From NCBI GenBank assembly GCA_044222395.1, contig JBGANK010000012.1, positions 1-64,000 on the forward strand: 64,000 nt of DNA, written 5' to 3'. This document shows, one piece after another, positions 53,002 through 61,645 of this stretch. How positions within the stretch are numbered: the first letter of the stretch is position 1; each line of letters opens with the position of its first letter. This stretch comes from JAEUMD01 sp044222395. GTDB taxonomy: Bacteria; Pseudomonadota; Alphaproteobacteria; Rhizobiales; Hyphomicrobiaceae. Below the pieces are notes generated by a model, which saw only the letters and a program-made list of their open reading frames with translations, did not search any database and was not told the origin of the DNA. Both the position numbers and the translations under genes were made by a program.

Positions 53002-53793
53002 TCACGCGCCATCAGCTAGTTGCGCCTTCTCCGTGCCAGCGGGAAGCCAGTCGCTTTCGTCCTTCAGCCCGACCCCAGTCAGGCCGCGGCTCAAGGCTTC
53101 GCGCATCAGCCATGCGAGCTTCGCAGCCGCATCGACAGGTGCGATGCCCTCCGCCCGCACGTTGGAAATGCAGTTGCGTTCGGCGTCGCTACGCCCGGGC
53201 CGCGGATCGCAGGTGAGATAAATCCCCAGGCTGTCCGGCGACGACAGCCCCGGCCGCTCCCCGATCAGCACAGCAACCAGTCGCGCCTTCAGCAACGCGC
53301 CGATCTCGTCGCCAAGCGCCACGCGTGCGCCCGTCGCCACCACCACCGGCGCCAGCGTGAGCGACATCCGCTGAACATGTGGGAGCAACGCACCGACCAC
53401 TGCCAGTGCATGGGCATTGACGGCACGCGCCGACAGTCCGTCGCCGATCACGATGGCAATGTCATGCTGAGCCTTTGCGACGCTCGCCAGCAGAGAATGT
53501 GAAGCAGCACTCAAGGTGCGACCCTGGTCGGGTCTGAGCAGGTAGCGCTGCCGGTCCACCGAGTTGCTCTCAATGCTCAACGTCTCCAGCCCAAGCGCCG
53601 CAAGTCCCGCCTTGAGCTTTGGCATGTCAACGCGCGCATGGATCGCATCGCGCGCCGAGGCATGCGCCGCCGCCAGCGCCAGCACCTCGCGTGTCGGCAG
53701 CGAGATCCCCGCGCGCCCCAGCCCGATCCGCGCCGCCGTGCGTTGCCGGAACAGGTGCCATGGGTCCGGCGGTGGATTGCCCGTCATTGTCAT
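53002..53793 (-). CDS. eutC: Ethanolamine ammonia-lyase small subunit
   Basis: EutC with EutB forms the adenosylcobalamin-dependent ethanolamine ammonia-lyase, which yields acetaldehyde and ammonia. The 263-residue protein has DPWHLFRQRTAARIGLGRAG, YLLRPDQGRTL, IVIGDGLSARAV, LIGERPGLSSPDSLGIYLT and RNCISN. Its ATG overlaps the eutB stop (ATGA). A hairpin CACGCGC/GCGCGTG at 52973-52996 lies in the gap shared with convergent hisG. Confidence 0.94.
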   Translation of the reverse strand: MTMTGNPPPDPWHLFRQRTAARIGLGRAGISLPTREVLALAAAHASARDAIHARVDMPKLKAGLAALGLETLSIESNSVDRQRYLLRPDQGRTLSAASHSLLASVAKAQHDIAIVIGDGLSARAVNAHALAVVGALLPHVQRMSLTLAPVVVATGARVALGDEIGALLKARLVAVLIGERPGLSSPDSLGIYLTCDPRPGRSDAERNCISNVRAEGIAPVDAAAKLAWLMREALSRGLTGVGLKDESDWLPAGTEKAQLADGA

Positions 53794-55181
53794 GGCGCGT
53801 CGACCCTTGCCGCCGCTGCAAGCAGAGGATGCCCGGGCCGCGCCGGCAACAGCTGCCCGTCCGCGCCAGTAATGTTCGATCTCTTCAGCCAGTCCTCGAA
53901 CTCTGGCGCGCGGCGAAGGCCGAACACCTCGCGCACATACAACGCATCGTGGAACGAGGTCGATTGGTAGTTGAGCATGATGTCGTCGGCACCGGGAACA
54001 CCCATGACGTAGCTGACGCCCGCAGCAGCGAGCATCGTCAGCGTAGTGTCCATGTCGTCCTGGTCCGCCTCCGCGTGGTTGGTGTAGCAGACGTCGACAC
54101 CCATCGGCAGGCCCATCAGCTTGCCGCAGAAGTGATCCTCCAGCGCCGCGCGCAGGATCTGCTTACCGTCATAGAGATATTCGGGGCCGATGAAGCCGAC
54201 GACCGAATTGACCAGCAGCGGCTGGAACGCACGCGCCACCGCATAGGCACGCGCCTCGCAGGTCTGCTGGTCGAGTCCGTGGTGTGCTCCGGCGGACAAT
54301 GCCGAACCCTGGCCCGTCTCGAAATACATGACGTTGCTGCCGATCGTTCCCCGCTTCAGCGATAGCGCAGCCTCGCGCGCCTCCTCGAGCACAGAAAGGC
54401 TGACACCGAACGACCGGTTCGCAGCCTCGGTGCCCGCGATCGATTGGAATACGAGATCGACTGGCGCGCCCTTGTTGGCAAGATCGAGCGTCGTCGTCAC
54501 ATGCCCCAGCACGCAACCCTGCGTCGGGATCTCGAACCGCGCGATGAGGCCGTCCAGCAGCCTTAGCAGGTCCGCAATCCGTGCAACCGAATCGGTGGCC
54601 GGATTGATGCCGATTACGGCATCCCCTGCGCCATACATCAGCCCGTCGACGATCGATGCGAGGATCCCCTCCGCGTCGTCGGTTGGATGGTTGGGCTGCA
54701 GCCTGACCGCGAATGTGCCGGGCAGGCCGATCGTGTTGCGGAAGCGGGTGACAATCCGGCACTTGCGTGCGCCGACGACGAGATCCTGGTTGCGCATCAG
54801 CTTGGAAACCGCCGCCGCGATCTCCGGCGTAATCGCTGGCGCCAGCTGCGCCAGCCGCTCTGCGGTTGCCTCTTCTGACAAGATGTAGTTGCGGAACTCG
54901 CCAACCGTCATCGCGCCGATCTCGGCAAAGCCTTGCGCGTCATGAGTATCGAGGATCAGCCGTGTCACCTCGTCCTCGTCGTAAGGGATCGGCGGCTCGC
55001 TCACCAGGCGCTGCAGCGGTACATCCGCGAGCGCAAGTCTTGCAGCGACGCATTCCTCCGCACTCGACGCGGCGATGCCGGCCAACTGGTCGCCGGAACG
55101 GATCGGAGACGCCTTTGCCAGCAGATCCCGGACGGAGTCGTAGGCATACGTGGTGCCATTGATCGACTGGCGGAACGGCAT
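53790..55181 (-). CDS. eutB: Ethanolamine ammonia-lyase large subunit
   Basis: The catalytic TIM-barrel subunit. The 463-residue product includes LVVGARKCRIVTRFRNTIGLPG (given by ends), RLQPNHPTDDAEGI, GDAVIGINPATDSV, and QSIAGTEAANRSFGVS, all typical of EutB. I chose MPFRQSINGTTYAYD, which fits the family, over a start 11 codons earlier. No eutA reactivase, transporter, or microcompartment genes are present in the window. MeaB, also B12-related, is far away at the left edge. Confidence 0.95.
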   Translation of the reverse strand: MPFRQSINGTTYAYDSVRDLLAKASPIRSGDQLAGIAASSAEECVAARLALADVPLQRLVSEPPIPYDEDEVTRLILDTHDAQGFAEIGAMTVGEFRNYILSEEATAERLAQLAPAITPEIAAAVSKLMRNQDLVVGARKCRIVTRFRNTIGLPGTFAVRLQPNHPTDDAEGILASIVDGLMYGAGDAVIGINPATDSVARIADLLRLLDGLIARFEIPTQGCVLGHVTTTLDLANKGAPVDLVFQSIAGTEAANRSFGVSLSVLEEAREAALSLKRGTIGSNVMYFETGQGSALSAGAHHGLDQQTCEARAYAVARAFQPLLVNSVVGFIGPEYLYDGKQILRAALEDHFCGKLMGLPMGVDVCYTNHAEADQDDMDTTLTMLAAAGVSYVMGVPGADDIMLNYQSTSFHDALYVREVFGLRRAPEFEDWLKRSNITGADGQLLPARPGHPLLAAAARVDAP

Positions 55182-55381
55182 GAGCAGATCCCGGCGTGCG
55201 CTGTCGTGAACCAATCCGTTTGGATTGGCGGCGCTACCTTAAACCAGTTCGTGCAAAAAGGCGCACGACGCCACTGTGCGAGAGCTCTTTCGAAGAACCT
55301 GGTATGCGTGGGGTATGTCGCCCGCTGCAATCCGCTGCAGGATTGAGCAGGCTTCACATTATCAGGCGCTTGAATGAGGGG

Positions 55382-55458
55382 TGGTAGCGGGACCCGGACT
55401 TGAACCGGGGACCTACGGATTATGATTCCGCCGCTCTAACCAACTGAGCTATCCCGCC
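55382..55458 (-). tRNA. tRNA-Met (CAT), elongator type
   Basis: The 77-nt cloverleaf reads GGCGGGATAGCTCAGTTGG at its 5' end, with anticodon loop ATCATAA (anticodon CAT) on a five-base-pair stem, a T-arm GGTTCAAGTCC, and an encoded CCA 3' end. The seven-pair acceptor stem has one G-U at the terminal pair. Its G1-Y72 end and D-arm differ from the initiator; tRNA-Ile2, which also has CAT before lysidine modification, is the other option. It lies in the gap between divergent eutB and the downstream methyltransferase. Confidence 0.93.
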
Positions 55459-55657
55459 AGATTGACGTGTCTATAGGAAGCCGGGCCTTCCGCTGTCAAG
55501 GCTTGCGCGCTGGCTCGATGAATGCGGGAGCTGATCCGTTTGTCTATGACCGCGCGCAAACCGGACCGCTGCTTCGCCGGTATCCGTGAACTAGCAAAAC
55601 GGGCGGCACCGCCTGCGCAGTCTGCCGCCCGCATCGAATGCCACCAGCCATGCGGGC

Positions 55658-56389
55658 CTACTCGGCCGCTTCGGCCAACCTCGCGTTTTCAAGCTTGTGG
55701 AAGCGCATCATGGTGAACAGTCCGAACGGCCGCATCGCACGGCGCTCGGCAAGGCGCAGATCCTCGCACACCATGACGCGGTTGACGTCGAACACCGAAC
55801 GCCAGCCGATCTTGTCTGCGAACGGCGCCATCCGCCGCTCGACCCATCCGCGCAAGCCTTCTTCCTGGCTGAAGTGGTTGACCAGGATCACTTCGCCGCC
55901 GGGCTTGGTGACGCGGGCAAGCTCACGCATGACCTTCTCGGGGTCCGGGACGACCGTCATCACGAACATCGCCACGACGATGTCGAACGAATGGTCGGGA
56001 AAATTCAACTCACCGGCGTCCATCTCATGCAGCCCGGTGACGTTGTTGAGCCCCTCTTCGATGACGCGTTCACGAGCCTTGTCGAGCATGTCGGGCGACA
56101 AGTCGATGCCGACGATCTCGTGGTTCCGGTGGTAGTCCGGTAGCGACAGGCCGGTGCCGACGCCTACCTCGAGCACACGACCCTTCGCCATCTCGTTGAT
56201 GACCTCGACGACGTGACGGCGTCCTTGCGAAGCCACCATGCCGAACGTCTGGTCGTAGAAAGGTGCCCAACGGCGGTAGGCGACTTTGACATCGCTCTCG
56301 TCGATGCGGCCAATGCCCACGATCCGCCCGCCGTCGCGATGCAGAACAGGCGGACGGCGGCCAACCTCGGTCCGATCCATGGTCCTCAT
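55658..56389 (-). CDS. Phosphatidylethanolamine N-methyltransferase-like SAM methyltransferase
   Basis: A 243-residue class I methyltransferase. The N-terminal VKVAYRRWAPFYDQTFG, SAM loop VLEVGVGTGLSLP, IVGIDLSPDMLDKARERV, MFVMTVVPDPEKVM and the lipid-binding-like C-terminus fit the Rhodobacter/Bradyrhizobium PmtA group that methylates phosphatidylethanolamine toward phosphatidylcholine. Other small-molecule methyltransferases share the core, so the substrate is probable rather than proven. Its ATG overlaps the mnmA stop (ATGA), so the two are coupled. Confidence 0.8.
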   Translation of the reverse strand: MRTMDRTEVGRRPPVLHRDGGRIVGIGRIDESDVKVAYRRWAPFYDQTFGMVASQGRRHVVEVINEMAKGRVLEVGVGTGLSLPDYHRNHEIVGIDLSPDMLDKARERVIEEGLNNVTGLHEMDAGELNFPDHSFDIVVAMFVMTVVPDPEKVMRELARVTKPGGEVILVNHFSQEEGLRGWVERRMAPFADKIGWRSVFDVNRVMVCEDLRLAERRAMRPFGLFTMMRFHKLENARLAEAAE

Positions 56390-57663
56390 GCCCTTTGTGC
56401 TCCTCGTTGATAACTCACCCCAAGTGCCCCGGAGGGGGCGCGGCCGACGACCTTCGGTCCGTCTCCGCCCTTGAATTCCATGGTGCTGACGTGTGGCATC
56501 TTGCCGACCGTCTCGGCGATGAAGCCGCCGCCCAGCACGCGGGCGTCGCTTTGCCCGCCGCTGTAAAACACGCAAGCCTGCCCGGCTGCAACACCTTCGA
56601 TGCCCTCGCCGAGCAGAACCTGGACACTACCTTTGTCATCCGTTAGCAACGTCGCGGGCGAGGGGGGCTGCGTCGAGCGCACGCGGGCATGGATTTCCAA
56701 CCCGTGCCCGGCGGCCTCGGCAAGCGGTTCGTCGCCGAGCCAGTTGACGCCCCTGAGAACCAGCGAGCCGGTCAGCAGGCAATCGCGCGGGCCAACGATC
56801 ACCTCGTTGCGCTCTGCATCCAGTCGAACCACGTAGAACGGCTCGGGCGCCGGAATGCCCAGCCCGCGCCGCTGTCCGATCGTATAGTTGATAATGCCGC
56901 CGTGCCGTCCCAGCCGGCGGCCGTCGACGTGGACGATATCGCCGGGTTGCAGCGCGCCGGGCTTCAGGCGCTCGATAACGTCGGTATACCGGCCGGTCGG
57001 CACGAAGCAGATGTCCTGGCTGTCAGGCTTGCTGGCGACCGGCAGCTTGAGATCGGCAGCGATGCGGCGCACCTCGGCCTTCGGCAGGTCGCCGAGCGGA
57101 AACCACAGGTGGGCGAGCTGCTCGCGGGTGGTCGAGAACAGGAAATAGCTCTGGTCCCGGTCGGCATCGGCGGCGCGGCGCAGCTCGGGGCCGTTGGCGC
57201 CCTCCACGCGGCGGATGTAGTGGCCGGTCGCCAGAAACTCGGCTTCCAGGTCGAAGGCCGTGCGCAGGAGATCGCCGAACTTGATGTCGCTATTACAGGT
57301 GACGCACGGGATCGGCGTCTCGCCCGAGACGTAGCTGTCGGCGAACTGGCCGATCACCCGCTCGGCGAACCGGTTCTCGTAGTCGAGCACGTAATGGGCA
57401 ATGCCGAGCGTCTCGGCAACGCGGCGGGCATCGTGAATGTCCTGGCCTGCACAGCAGCTTCCCGGCTTCTGGGTCGCCTCGCCATGGTCGTAGAGCTGCA
57501 GCGTGATGCCGATGACGTCATGGCCTGCGGCCTTCATCAGCGCCGCAACGACCGACGAGTCGACGCCGCCCGACATCGCCACGACCACACGGCGACGGCT
57601 GGCGCCGGCACTTCCGTGCGCGCCTCGCCCCGCCTTGGCGGTGATCTCGTTGGCAGCGTTCAT
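56386..57663 (-). CDS. mnmA: tRNA-specific 2-thiouridylase MnmA
   Basis: MnmA thiolates U34 of tRNA-Lys, -Glu and -Gln. The 425-residue product has the PP-loop VAMSGGVDSSVVAALM, the first catalytic Cys in PCVTCNSDIKF, TGHYIR, DQSYFLF, KPDSQDICFVPTGRY, and the second Cys in QACVFYSGGQ region (FxxGQ). A charged N-terminal extension of about 25 residues precedes the domain. It is divergent from the sciP-side region. Confidence 0.95.
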   Translation of the reverse strand: MNAANEITAKAGRGAHGSAGASRRRVVVAMSGGVDSSVVAALMKAAGHDVIGITLQLYDHGEATQKPGSCCAGQDIHDARRVAETLGIAHYVLDYENRFAERVIGQFADSYVSGETPIPCVTCNSDIKFGDLLRTAFDLEAEFLATGHYIRRVEGANGPELRRAADADRDQSYFLFSTTREQLAHLWFPLGDLPKAEVRRIAADLKLPVASKPDSQDICFVPTGRYTDVIERLKPGALQPGDIVHVDGRRLGRHGGIINYTIGQRRGLGIPAPEPFYVVRLDAERNEVIVGPRDCLLTGSLVLRGVNWLGDEPLAEAAGHGLEIHARVRSTQPPSPATLLTDDKGSVQVLLGEGIEGVAAGQACVFYSGGQSDARVLGGGFIAETVGKMPHVSTMEFKGGDGPKVVGRAPSGALGVSYQRGAQRA

Positions 57664-58396
57664 GGCAACCGTTTTGATGTCGCAATACTCTCAGACGGCA
57701 TCTTCCAACTGCCGTTCCGATCAGTGGGCGCCTGTTTCGCGATCCGCATTGGCGTCTAGGGCATCAGTTTGGGACGCGATAAGCCAACTGACATGCACCA
57801 CGGCGGGCACTGCAATGGCAGAAATCCCGCAGTTGAGCCACACGTCGGCTGACCGCACACATCCCTCTTTCGGAACCCTGTCCGGCCCCGGAGCGCGATG
57901 GTTGCCACTCATCCGTGTCCAAAAGGGGGCACTGCCCCCAGTCTGGTTTTGGCCGCACCTATTTATGGCGTCCAGGGCAAGCCCGCAAGCGGCGGCAGTG
58001 CCGCATGGCAGGGCCAAACACTCATACCTTGGCGGTGCTTGGCGATGGCGGTGCGCATGGCGCGGCTCGGCATCTGCCTGGTCGAGTTGACCTCAGGAGT
58101 ATGGTTGCGACAGCAACTGGTCTGAATCCGTCTCAGCTCTCCCACTGCAAAAGGATGCTCGATGAGGTCATTTCAGACGAATTTCAGGTCGAAACGAAAC
58201 ACCCTGTCACGAGTTGGTTCATTTCACTTTGGTTTGTCTCCAAATGACCTGCCATTAAACATGTTCGTAAACCTTGAGAGGTCGATTTTGATGAAGAGAT
58301 ACAGTCATTTATTGTAAGTTCATATTGCCGCTTAGGCCAAGCTTAACGGCGCTGAGGTATGAAGGATATCTGGTCTATGAGCGTGTGTAGAGTACC
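57664..58396. other. 733-bp gene-free region upstream of sciP
   Basis: No frame here has coding character; the second half (58130-58330) is unusually AT-rich. It contains a nested palindrome at 57919-57952 (CCAAAA, GGGGGCA/TGCCCCC, TTTTGG), one GAATC (58124) and the CtrA-like site listed next. It is best read as the mnmA and sciP upstream control region, possibly with remnants of a lost gene. Confidence 0.5.
58332..58346 (+). promoter_or_regulatory. CtrA-like binding site upstream of sciP
   Basis: TTAG, seven bases, then TTAACG: seven of eight core matches to TTAA-N7-TTAA. It lies 50 bp before the sciP start codon. In Caulobacter sciP is a CtrA target, so a site here is expected. Confidence 0.6.
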
Positions 58397-58675
58397 ATGA
58401 CCGAACATCAAATGAGAGCGCGCGTGCGCTACGTTATCGGACCCGATGGAAGCCCCCTGACGGTCGCCGATCTTCCCCCCAGCGACACCAAGCGCTGGGT
58501 GATCCGGCGCAAGGCAGAGGTGGTGGCAGCCGTCCGCGGTGGGTTGCTGTCGATCGAGGAGGCGTGCGAGCGCTACAAGCTCACCGTCGACGAGTTCCTG
58601 TCCTGGCAGCGGTCTATCGACAAGCACGGACTTCCGGGCCTGCGCGCGACGCGCATCCAGAAATACCGGAGCTGA
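58397..58675 (+). CDS. sciP: CtrA inhibitor SciP
   Basis: SciP (DUF1153) binds CtrA and blocks its transcription activation in the G1 phase. The 92-residue protein has a short N-terminal extension and the conserved core LPPSDTKRWVIRRKAEVVAA, SIEEACERYKLTVDEF, and W..S at LSWQRSIDKHGLPGLRATR. The helix-turn-helix-like middle is intact. No good ribosome-binding site precedes the ATG (TAGAG). ctrA is 2.1 kb downstream in the same direction. Confidence 0.95.
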   Translation: MTEHQMRARVRYVIGPDGSPLTVADLPPSDTKRWVIRRKAEVVAAVRGGLLSIEEACERYKLTVDEFLSWQRSIDKHGLPGLRATRIQKYRS

Positions 58676-58676
58676 G

Positions 58677-58704
58677 AAAAACGCCGCCTCAGCCCGAGGC
58701 GGCG
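58677..58704 (-). terminator. Terminator for the minus-strand lipoprotein gene
   Basis: On the minus strand a nine-base-pair stem CGCCGCCTC/GAGGCGGCG with a five-base loop is followed by TTTTTCTC. It begins 29 bp after the lipoprotein stop at 58733. On the plus strand the same hairpin starts seven bases after the sciP stop and may also slow that transcript. Confidence 0.8.
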
Positions 58705-58732
58705 CGATTGGGCGCAACACCGTGCCCTCGAG

Positions 58733-59344
58733 CTATTGTTTTGGCTTTGCCACCTGTGCCTTTGGCTGGGTGGTTTTTGTTTTCGGCGCCGTCTCAGTCG
58801 CACTTTGGGCCGCCGCACCTTGCGCGGCCGCCCATCCGCTGCGGAACCCTTCCGGATCGCAGCCGTGGTTGCCGATCGACCACTCCTGCACGCTTTTCTT
58901 CATGCGCTCTGCCGTTCCCGGCGGCAACTTGAAGTTTTCGGCCTGCACGACGGTTTGGTCCTCGCCTGATGGCGCCGGCGCGATCGCGATCTGGAATGCC
59001 TTCACTCCTCGCGGATTTTGTCCGCCCTGGTCGCGTTCCCTGAGGATGATCTGGGCCTTGCCGCCCTTGCTGGGCGGCTCCGCCTCGGCCTCGTAGATAT
59101 GGGTAGGCTTGAGCGGCCCGTTGGCGCCAAACCAACACGCCATCGCCCCGCGGCCGATCCGCTCGTACACTTCCGTTGCCGTGCCGACGACTGGCGGCGG
59201 TGCCTCGGGAAGTGCGACTTTGGGCAAGTCGGGCAGTTTCGGCAGCGCCGCCGTCGACAGCCCGCTGCTGCTCGCGCAACCGGCCAGAACCAAGGCCATG
59301 GAAGCGACAAGCCCCCGGCCGAGCGTGCGCCAAGCCGCCATCAT
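58733..59344 (-). CDS. Hypothetical lipoprotein
   Basis: The 203-residue protein has a lipoprotein signal peptide ending VLAGCASSS. The mature N-terminus is Pro-rich (ALPKLPDLPKVALPEAPPPVV) followed by a compact domain (TEVYERIGRGAMACWFGANGPL, IYEAEAEPPSKGGKAQI, EWSIGNHGCDPEGF) with two Cys, then an Ala/Lys/Thr tail. No family name comes to mind. The start at MMAAWR gives the cleanest signal. It lies beside sciP with its own terminator. Confidence 0.6.
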   Translation of the reverse strand: MMAAWRTLGRGLVASMALVLAGCASSSGLSTAALPKLPDLPKVALPEAPPPVVGTATEVYERIGRGAMACWFGANGPLKPTHIYEAEAEPPSKGGKAQIILRERDQGGQNPRGVKAFQIAIAPAPSGEDQTVVQAENFKLPPGTAERMKKSVQEWSIGNHGCDPEGFRSGWAAAQGAAAQSATETAPKTKTTQPKAQVAKPKQ

Positions 59345-59740
59345 GCAGAGCCAGCCCCGGACAGGACCGCCACACCCGATTGCCCCATCGCCTGGCTTTG
59401 GCGGCACTACATGAATGCCCCTGCCGGCGCTGAAACGTCTGACCCCCGTCATGCGCGCCCCAATCCCCATTGTGACGGCCGGATTCGAAACACGATTCCA
59501 AGGCTTTGAGATATTCCCTCAGAATCTGTCCGGACCGGCTCCCAATTCGGGAAAAACCCCGTGCCGGTCAGATCGATGAATAGGCGCTCGGCACTCGGGC
59601 GACAAGACAAAATGCCGGCCAGTGCACACGCCAACGGCCCGCCCCCAACCTGGGAACGGACCTGAAAGGCATTCATGCGAAAGGGAAATTGCCCAAGGAC
59701 CCCAATGCGGCATTTGTGCCGCACCAGGTCGTCGCTATTT
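59345..59740. other. 396-bp gap with three clustered GANTC sites
   Basis: GATTC at 59482-59486, GATTC at 59494-59498 and GAATC at 59522-59526 fall within 45 bp. This is the CcrM methylation sequence. They lie 140-180 bp upstream of the lipoprotein start. A minus-strand frame spanning 59449-59832 exists, but it overlaps the fliJ-like gene and has no ribosome-binding site, so I do not call it. Confidence 0.5.
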
Positions 59741-60136
59741 TCAGCGCAATGGCGACGACTGAGAATTACTAGGGCGTGATCTTCCGCCGCGTCCCGAATT
59801 CGTGCTGCTGGGGCGCTGCTCGACGTTGGCAACGCGCTCCATCTGCTCCAGGAACTCGTCGCGCTCGCGCACCGCCTGATCGAGGCGCGCCTTCAATCCC
59901 GCCGCCGAAGCGAGCAGGTTCTGGCGCCGCTGCGATGCAGAACGGGCGAATGTGGAATAGGCGAAGTGCGAGGCATCGCGGACGCCCGTGCGCTCCTCCT
60001 CGGCCTGGATTTGCCGCTCGAGATCCGTGGCGACCAACTCGAATTCGCGGATCATTTGCTCAAGGTCGCTGACCTTTCGCGTTTTCTCGTCGGCTTCGAA
60101 ACGCATTGCGCGCGTCGTCGAATCTGGTGACTTCAT
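59741..60136 (-). CDS. fliJ: FliJ-like coiled-coil protein
   Basis: The 131-residue product is mostly a long charged coiled coil (FEADEKTRKVSDLEQMIREF, RQNLLASAAGLKARLDQ, RDEFLEQMERVAN) with a Ser/Arg tail. Length and pattern fit the flagellar export chaperone FliJ, whose gene sits next to ctrA in many Rhizobiales. Coiled coils are hard to assign, and no fliI is present in the window, so the name is tentative. It is divergent from ctrA, across 686 bp. Confidence 0.65.
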   Translation of the reverse strand: MKSPDSTTRAMRFEADEKTRKVSDLEQMIREFELVATDLERQIQAEEERTGVRDASHFAYSTFARSASQRRQNLLASAAGLKARLDQAVRERDEFLEQMERVANVEQRPSSTNSGRGGRSRPSNSQSSPLR

Positions 60137-60167
60137 AGTTCGATACCCCGAACAAATTCGAACATCA

Positions 60168-60193
60168 GGCACAAATTAATCAAAATTCGTGCC
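60168..60193. promoter_or_regulatory. Inverted repeat upstream of the FliJ-like gene
   Basis: GGCACAAATT...AATTCGTGCC, 10-base arms with one mismatch and an AT-rich six-base spacer, 31 bp upstream of the start codon. Shape and position suit an operator for a dimeric repressor or activator. Confidence 0.4.
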
Positions 60194-60414
60194 AAGTCAG
60201 TGTCGAGAATAGCGAAGCACGCCCCCGCATTCTTTCTTTTTCTTTTTTCAAATGCCTCGCGCTGCACGCGCAACATTTGTCGGCAATAACTATGGCATGG
60301 GACGTTTAAGTTGCGGTAAAGCAACGTCCGTAGAAGTTGAATGCGGAATGAGCCTATTCGGCCCAAAAAAAGTCGTCAAAAGCTGTGGAGCAGCGGCGAA
60401 TTCTGTTACCTCTA

Positions 60415-60672
60415 GATTCGTGTCGCGTTCGGGCCGGGCTAATCAAATGCGATTTGATTCTTTTTGTAGCCGGAATCATTCGCCAATGATTGCTCGAACG
60501 GACATGTCATCGGGCGCAAGTTATCATTCCCATTCGTGTCTTTTCGCCACCGGACCTGATCCGGCGGACGGGGTAACTTTTCGGGGCTCTTTCGAGCCGC
60601 GGTCGCCGGGGTCGCGGGGCAGCGAACCGGGGCGCGGCCGGCCAACGTAAAGAACGCCCTTCCCGCGGATTC
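60415..60672. promoter_or_regulatory. Four GANTC (CcrM-type) sites upstream of ctrA
   Basis: GATTC at 60415, GATTC at 60456, GAATC at 60473 and GATTC at 60668, all between the divergent FliJ-like gene and ctrA. In Caulobacter the methylation state of one GANTC in the ctrA P1 promoter times its expression. The 686-bp region 60137-60822 holds no gene. Confidence 0.6.
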
Positions 60673-60700
60673 TGAAATCCGTCGGTTTGTGCAAGACAAA

Positions 60701-60715
60701 ATTAGGGTTTGTTAA
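60701..60715 (+). promoter_or_regulatory. CtrA-like site in the ctrA upstream region
   Basis: ATTA, seven bases, TTAACC: a partial match to TTAA-N7-TTAA(C). It is 108 bp upstream of the ctrA start and would fit autoregulation, known for CtrA in Caulobacter. Confidence 0.5.
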
Positions 60716-60822
60716 CCTCTGCCGCGTACTTTCCTAACGATGGCTTAGCGAGAACTGAGTTGCGTTCTCTTCATGTCGGGGCAGCGGGCCCGGCAGAAAC
60801 GCCGGGGAAGAGAGGAACGAGC

Positions 60823-61518
60823 ATGCGGGTTCTACTAATAGAGGACGATGGCGCTACAGCTCAAAGTATTGAGCTGATGCTGCAGTCCGAAGGATTCAAC
60901 ATCTATACAACCGATCTTGGCGAGGAAGGGGTCGACCTCGGCAAGCTCTACGACTACGACATCATTCTTCTGGACTTGGGGCTGCCCGACATGAGCGGCT
61001 ACGATGTTCTGAAGATGCTCCGGGTGGCCAAGGTGCAGACACCGATTCTGATCCTTTCGGGCCATGCCGGTATCGAGGACAAGGTGCGCGGTCTGGGCTT
61101 CGGCGCCGACGACTACCTGACCAAGCCGTTCCACAAGGACGAGCTGGTGGCGCGCATCCACGCCATCGTGCGGCGCTCGAAAGGGCACGCACAGTCGGTC
61201 ATCGAGACGGGCGATCTGCGGGTCAATCTCGACACCAAGACGGTCGAGGTCAACGGCCAGCGCGTGCATCTGACGGGCAAGGAATACCAGATGCTCGAGC
61301 TGCTCTCGCTGCGCAAGGGCACGACGCTCACCAAGGAGATGTTCCTCAATCATCTCTACGGCGGCATGGACGAGCCCGAGCTCAAGATCATCGACGTCTT
61401 CATCTGCAAGCTGCGCAAGAAGCTGCAGACCGCCACCGGCGGACAGCACTACATCGAGACGGTCTGGGGTCGTGGCTATGTGCTGCGCGATCCCGGTGAC
61501 GACACGGTCGCTGCCTGA
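60823..61518 (+). CDS. ctrA: Cell-cycle response regulator CtrA
   Basis: OmpR-family response regulator that controls cell division, replication and polar development. The 231-residue protein has the receiver domain with acidic pocket LLIEDDG, phosphoacceptor Asp 51 in ILLDLGLPDMSG, and Lys in YLTKPF; the DNA-binding winged helix includes GKEYQMLELLSLRKGTTLTK and a C-terminus VWGRGYVLRDPGDDTVAA ending in the two-alanine tail used for ClpXP degradation. AGAGGAACGAGC precedes the ATG. A strong terminator follows. Confidence 0.97.
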   Translation: MRVLLIEDDGATAQSIELMLQSEGFNIYTTDLGEEGVDLGKLYDYDIILLDLGLPDMSGYDVLKMLRVAKVQTPILILSGHAGIEDKVRGLGFGADDYLTKPFHKDELVARIHAIVRRSKGHAQSVIETGDLRVNLDTKTVEVNGQRVHLTGKEYQMLELLSLRKGTTLTKEMFLNHLYGGMDEPELKIIDVFICKLRKKLQTATGGQHYIETVWGRGYVLRDPGDDTVAA

Positions 61519-61572
61519 TCGATTGTCGCCGCAACTCGTCGCAATTGAAATTATCGCTGCCGACTTGAATTT

Positions 61573-61600
61573 CGGGGGGCCTCGGCCCCCCGCTTTTTTT
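61573..61600 (+). terminator. Rho-independent terminator after ctrA
   Basis: CGGGGGGCC/GGCCCCCCG stem followed by CTTTTTTT, 55 bp after the ctrA stop. Confidence 0.93.
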
Positions 61601-61645
61601 GATTGAGACAACAAAAGTCTTTCAGCGGAACCCGCTCGAGCCTTT

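Noticed and set aside
57898..58247. Frames of 75-110 codons upstream of sciP
   Set aside because: No ribosome-binding sites or recognisable domains; the AT-rich half is better explained as control DNA.
59449..59832. A 127-codon minus-strand frame overlapping the FliJ-like gene
   Set aside because: It overlaps the end of a better-supported gene by about 90 bp, lacks a ribosome-binding site and matches no family.
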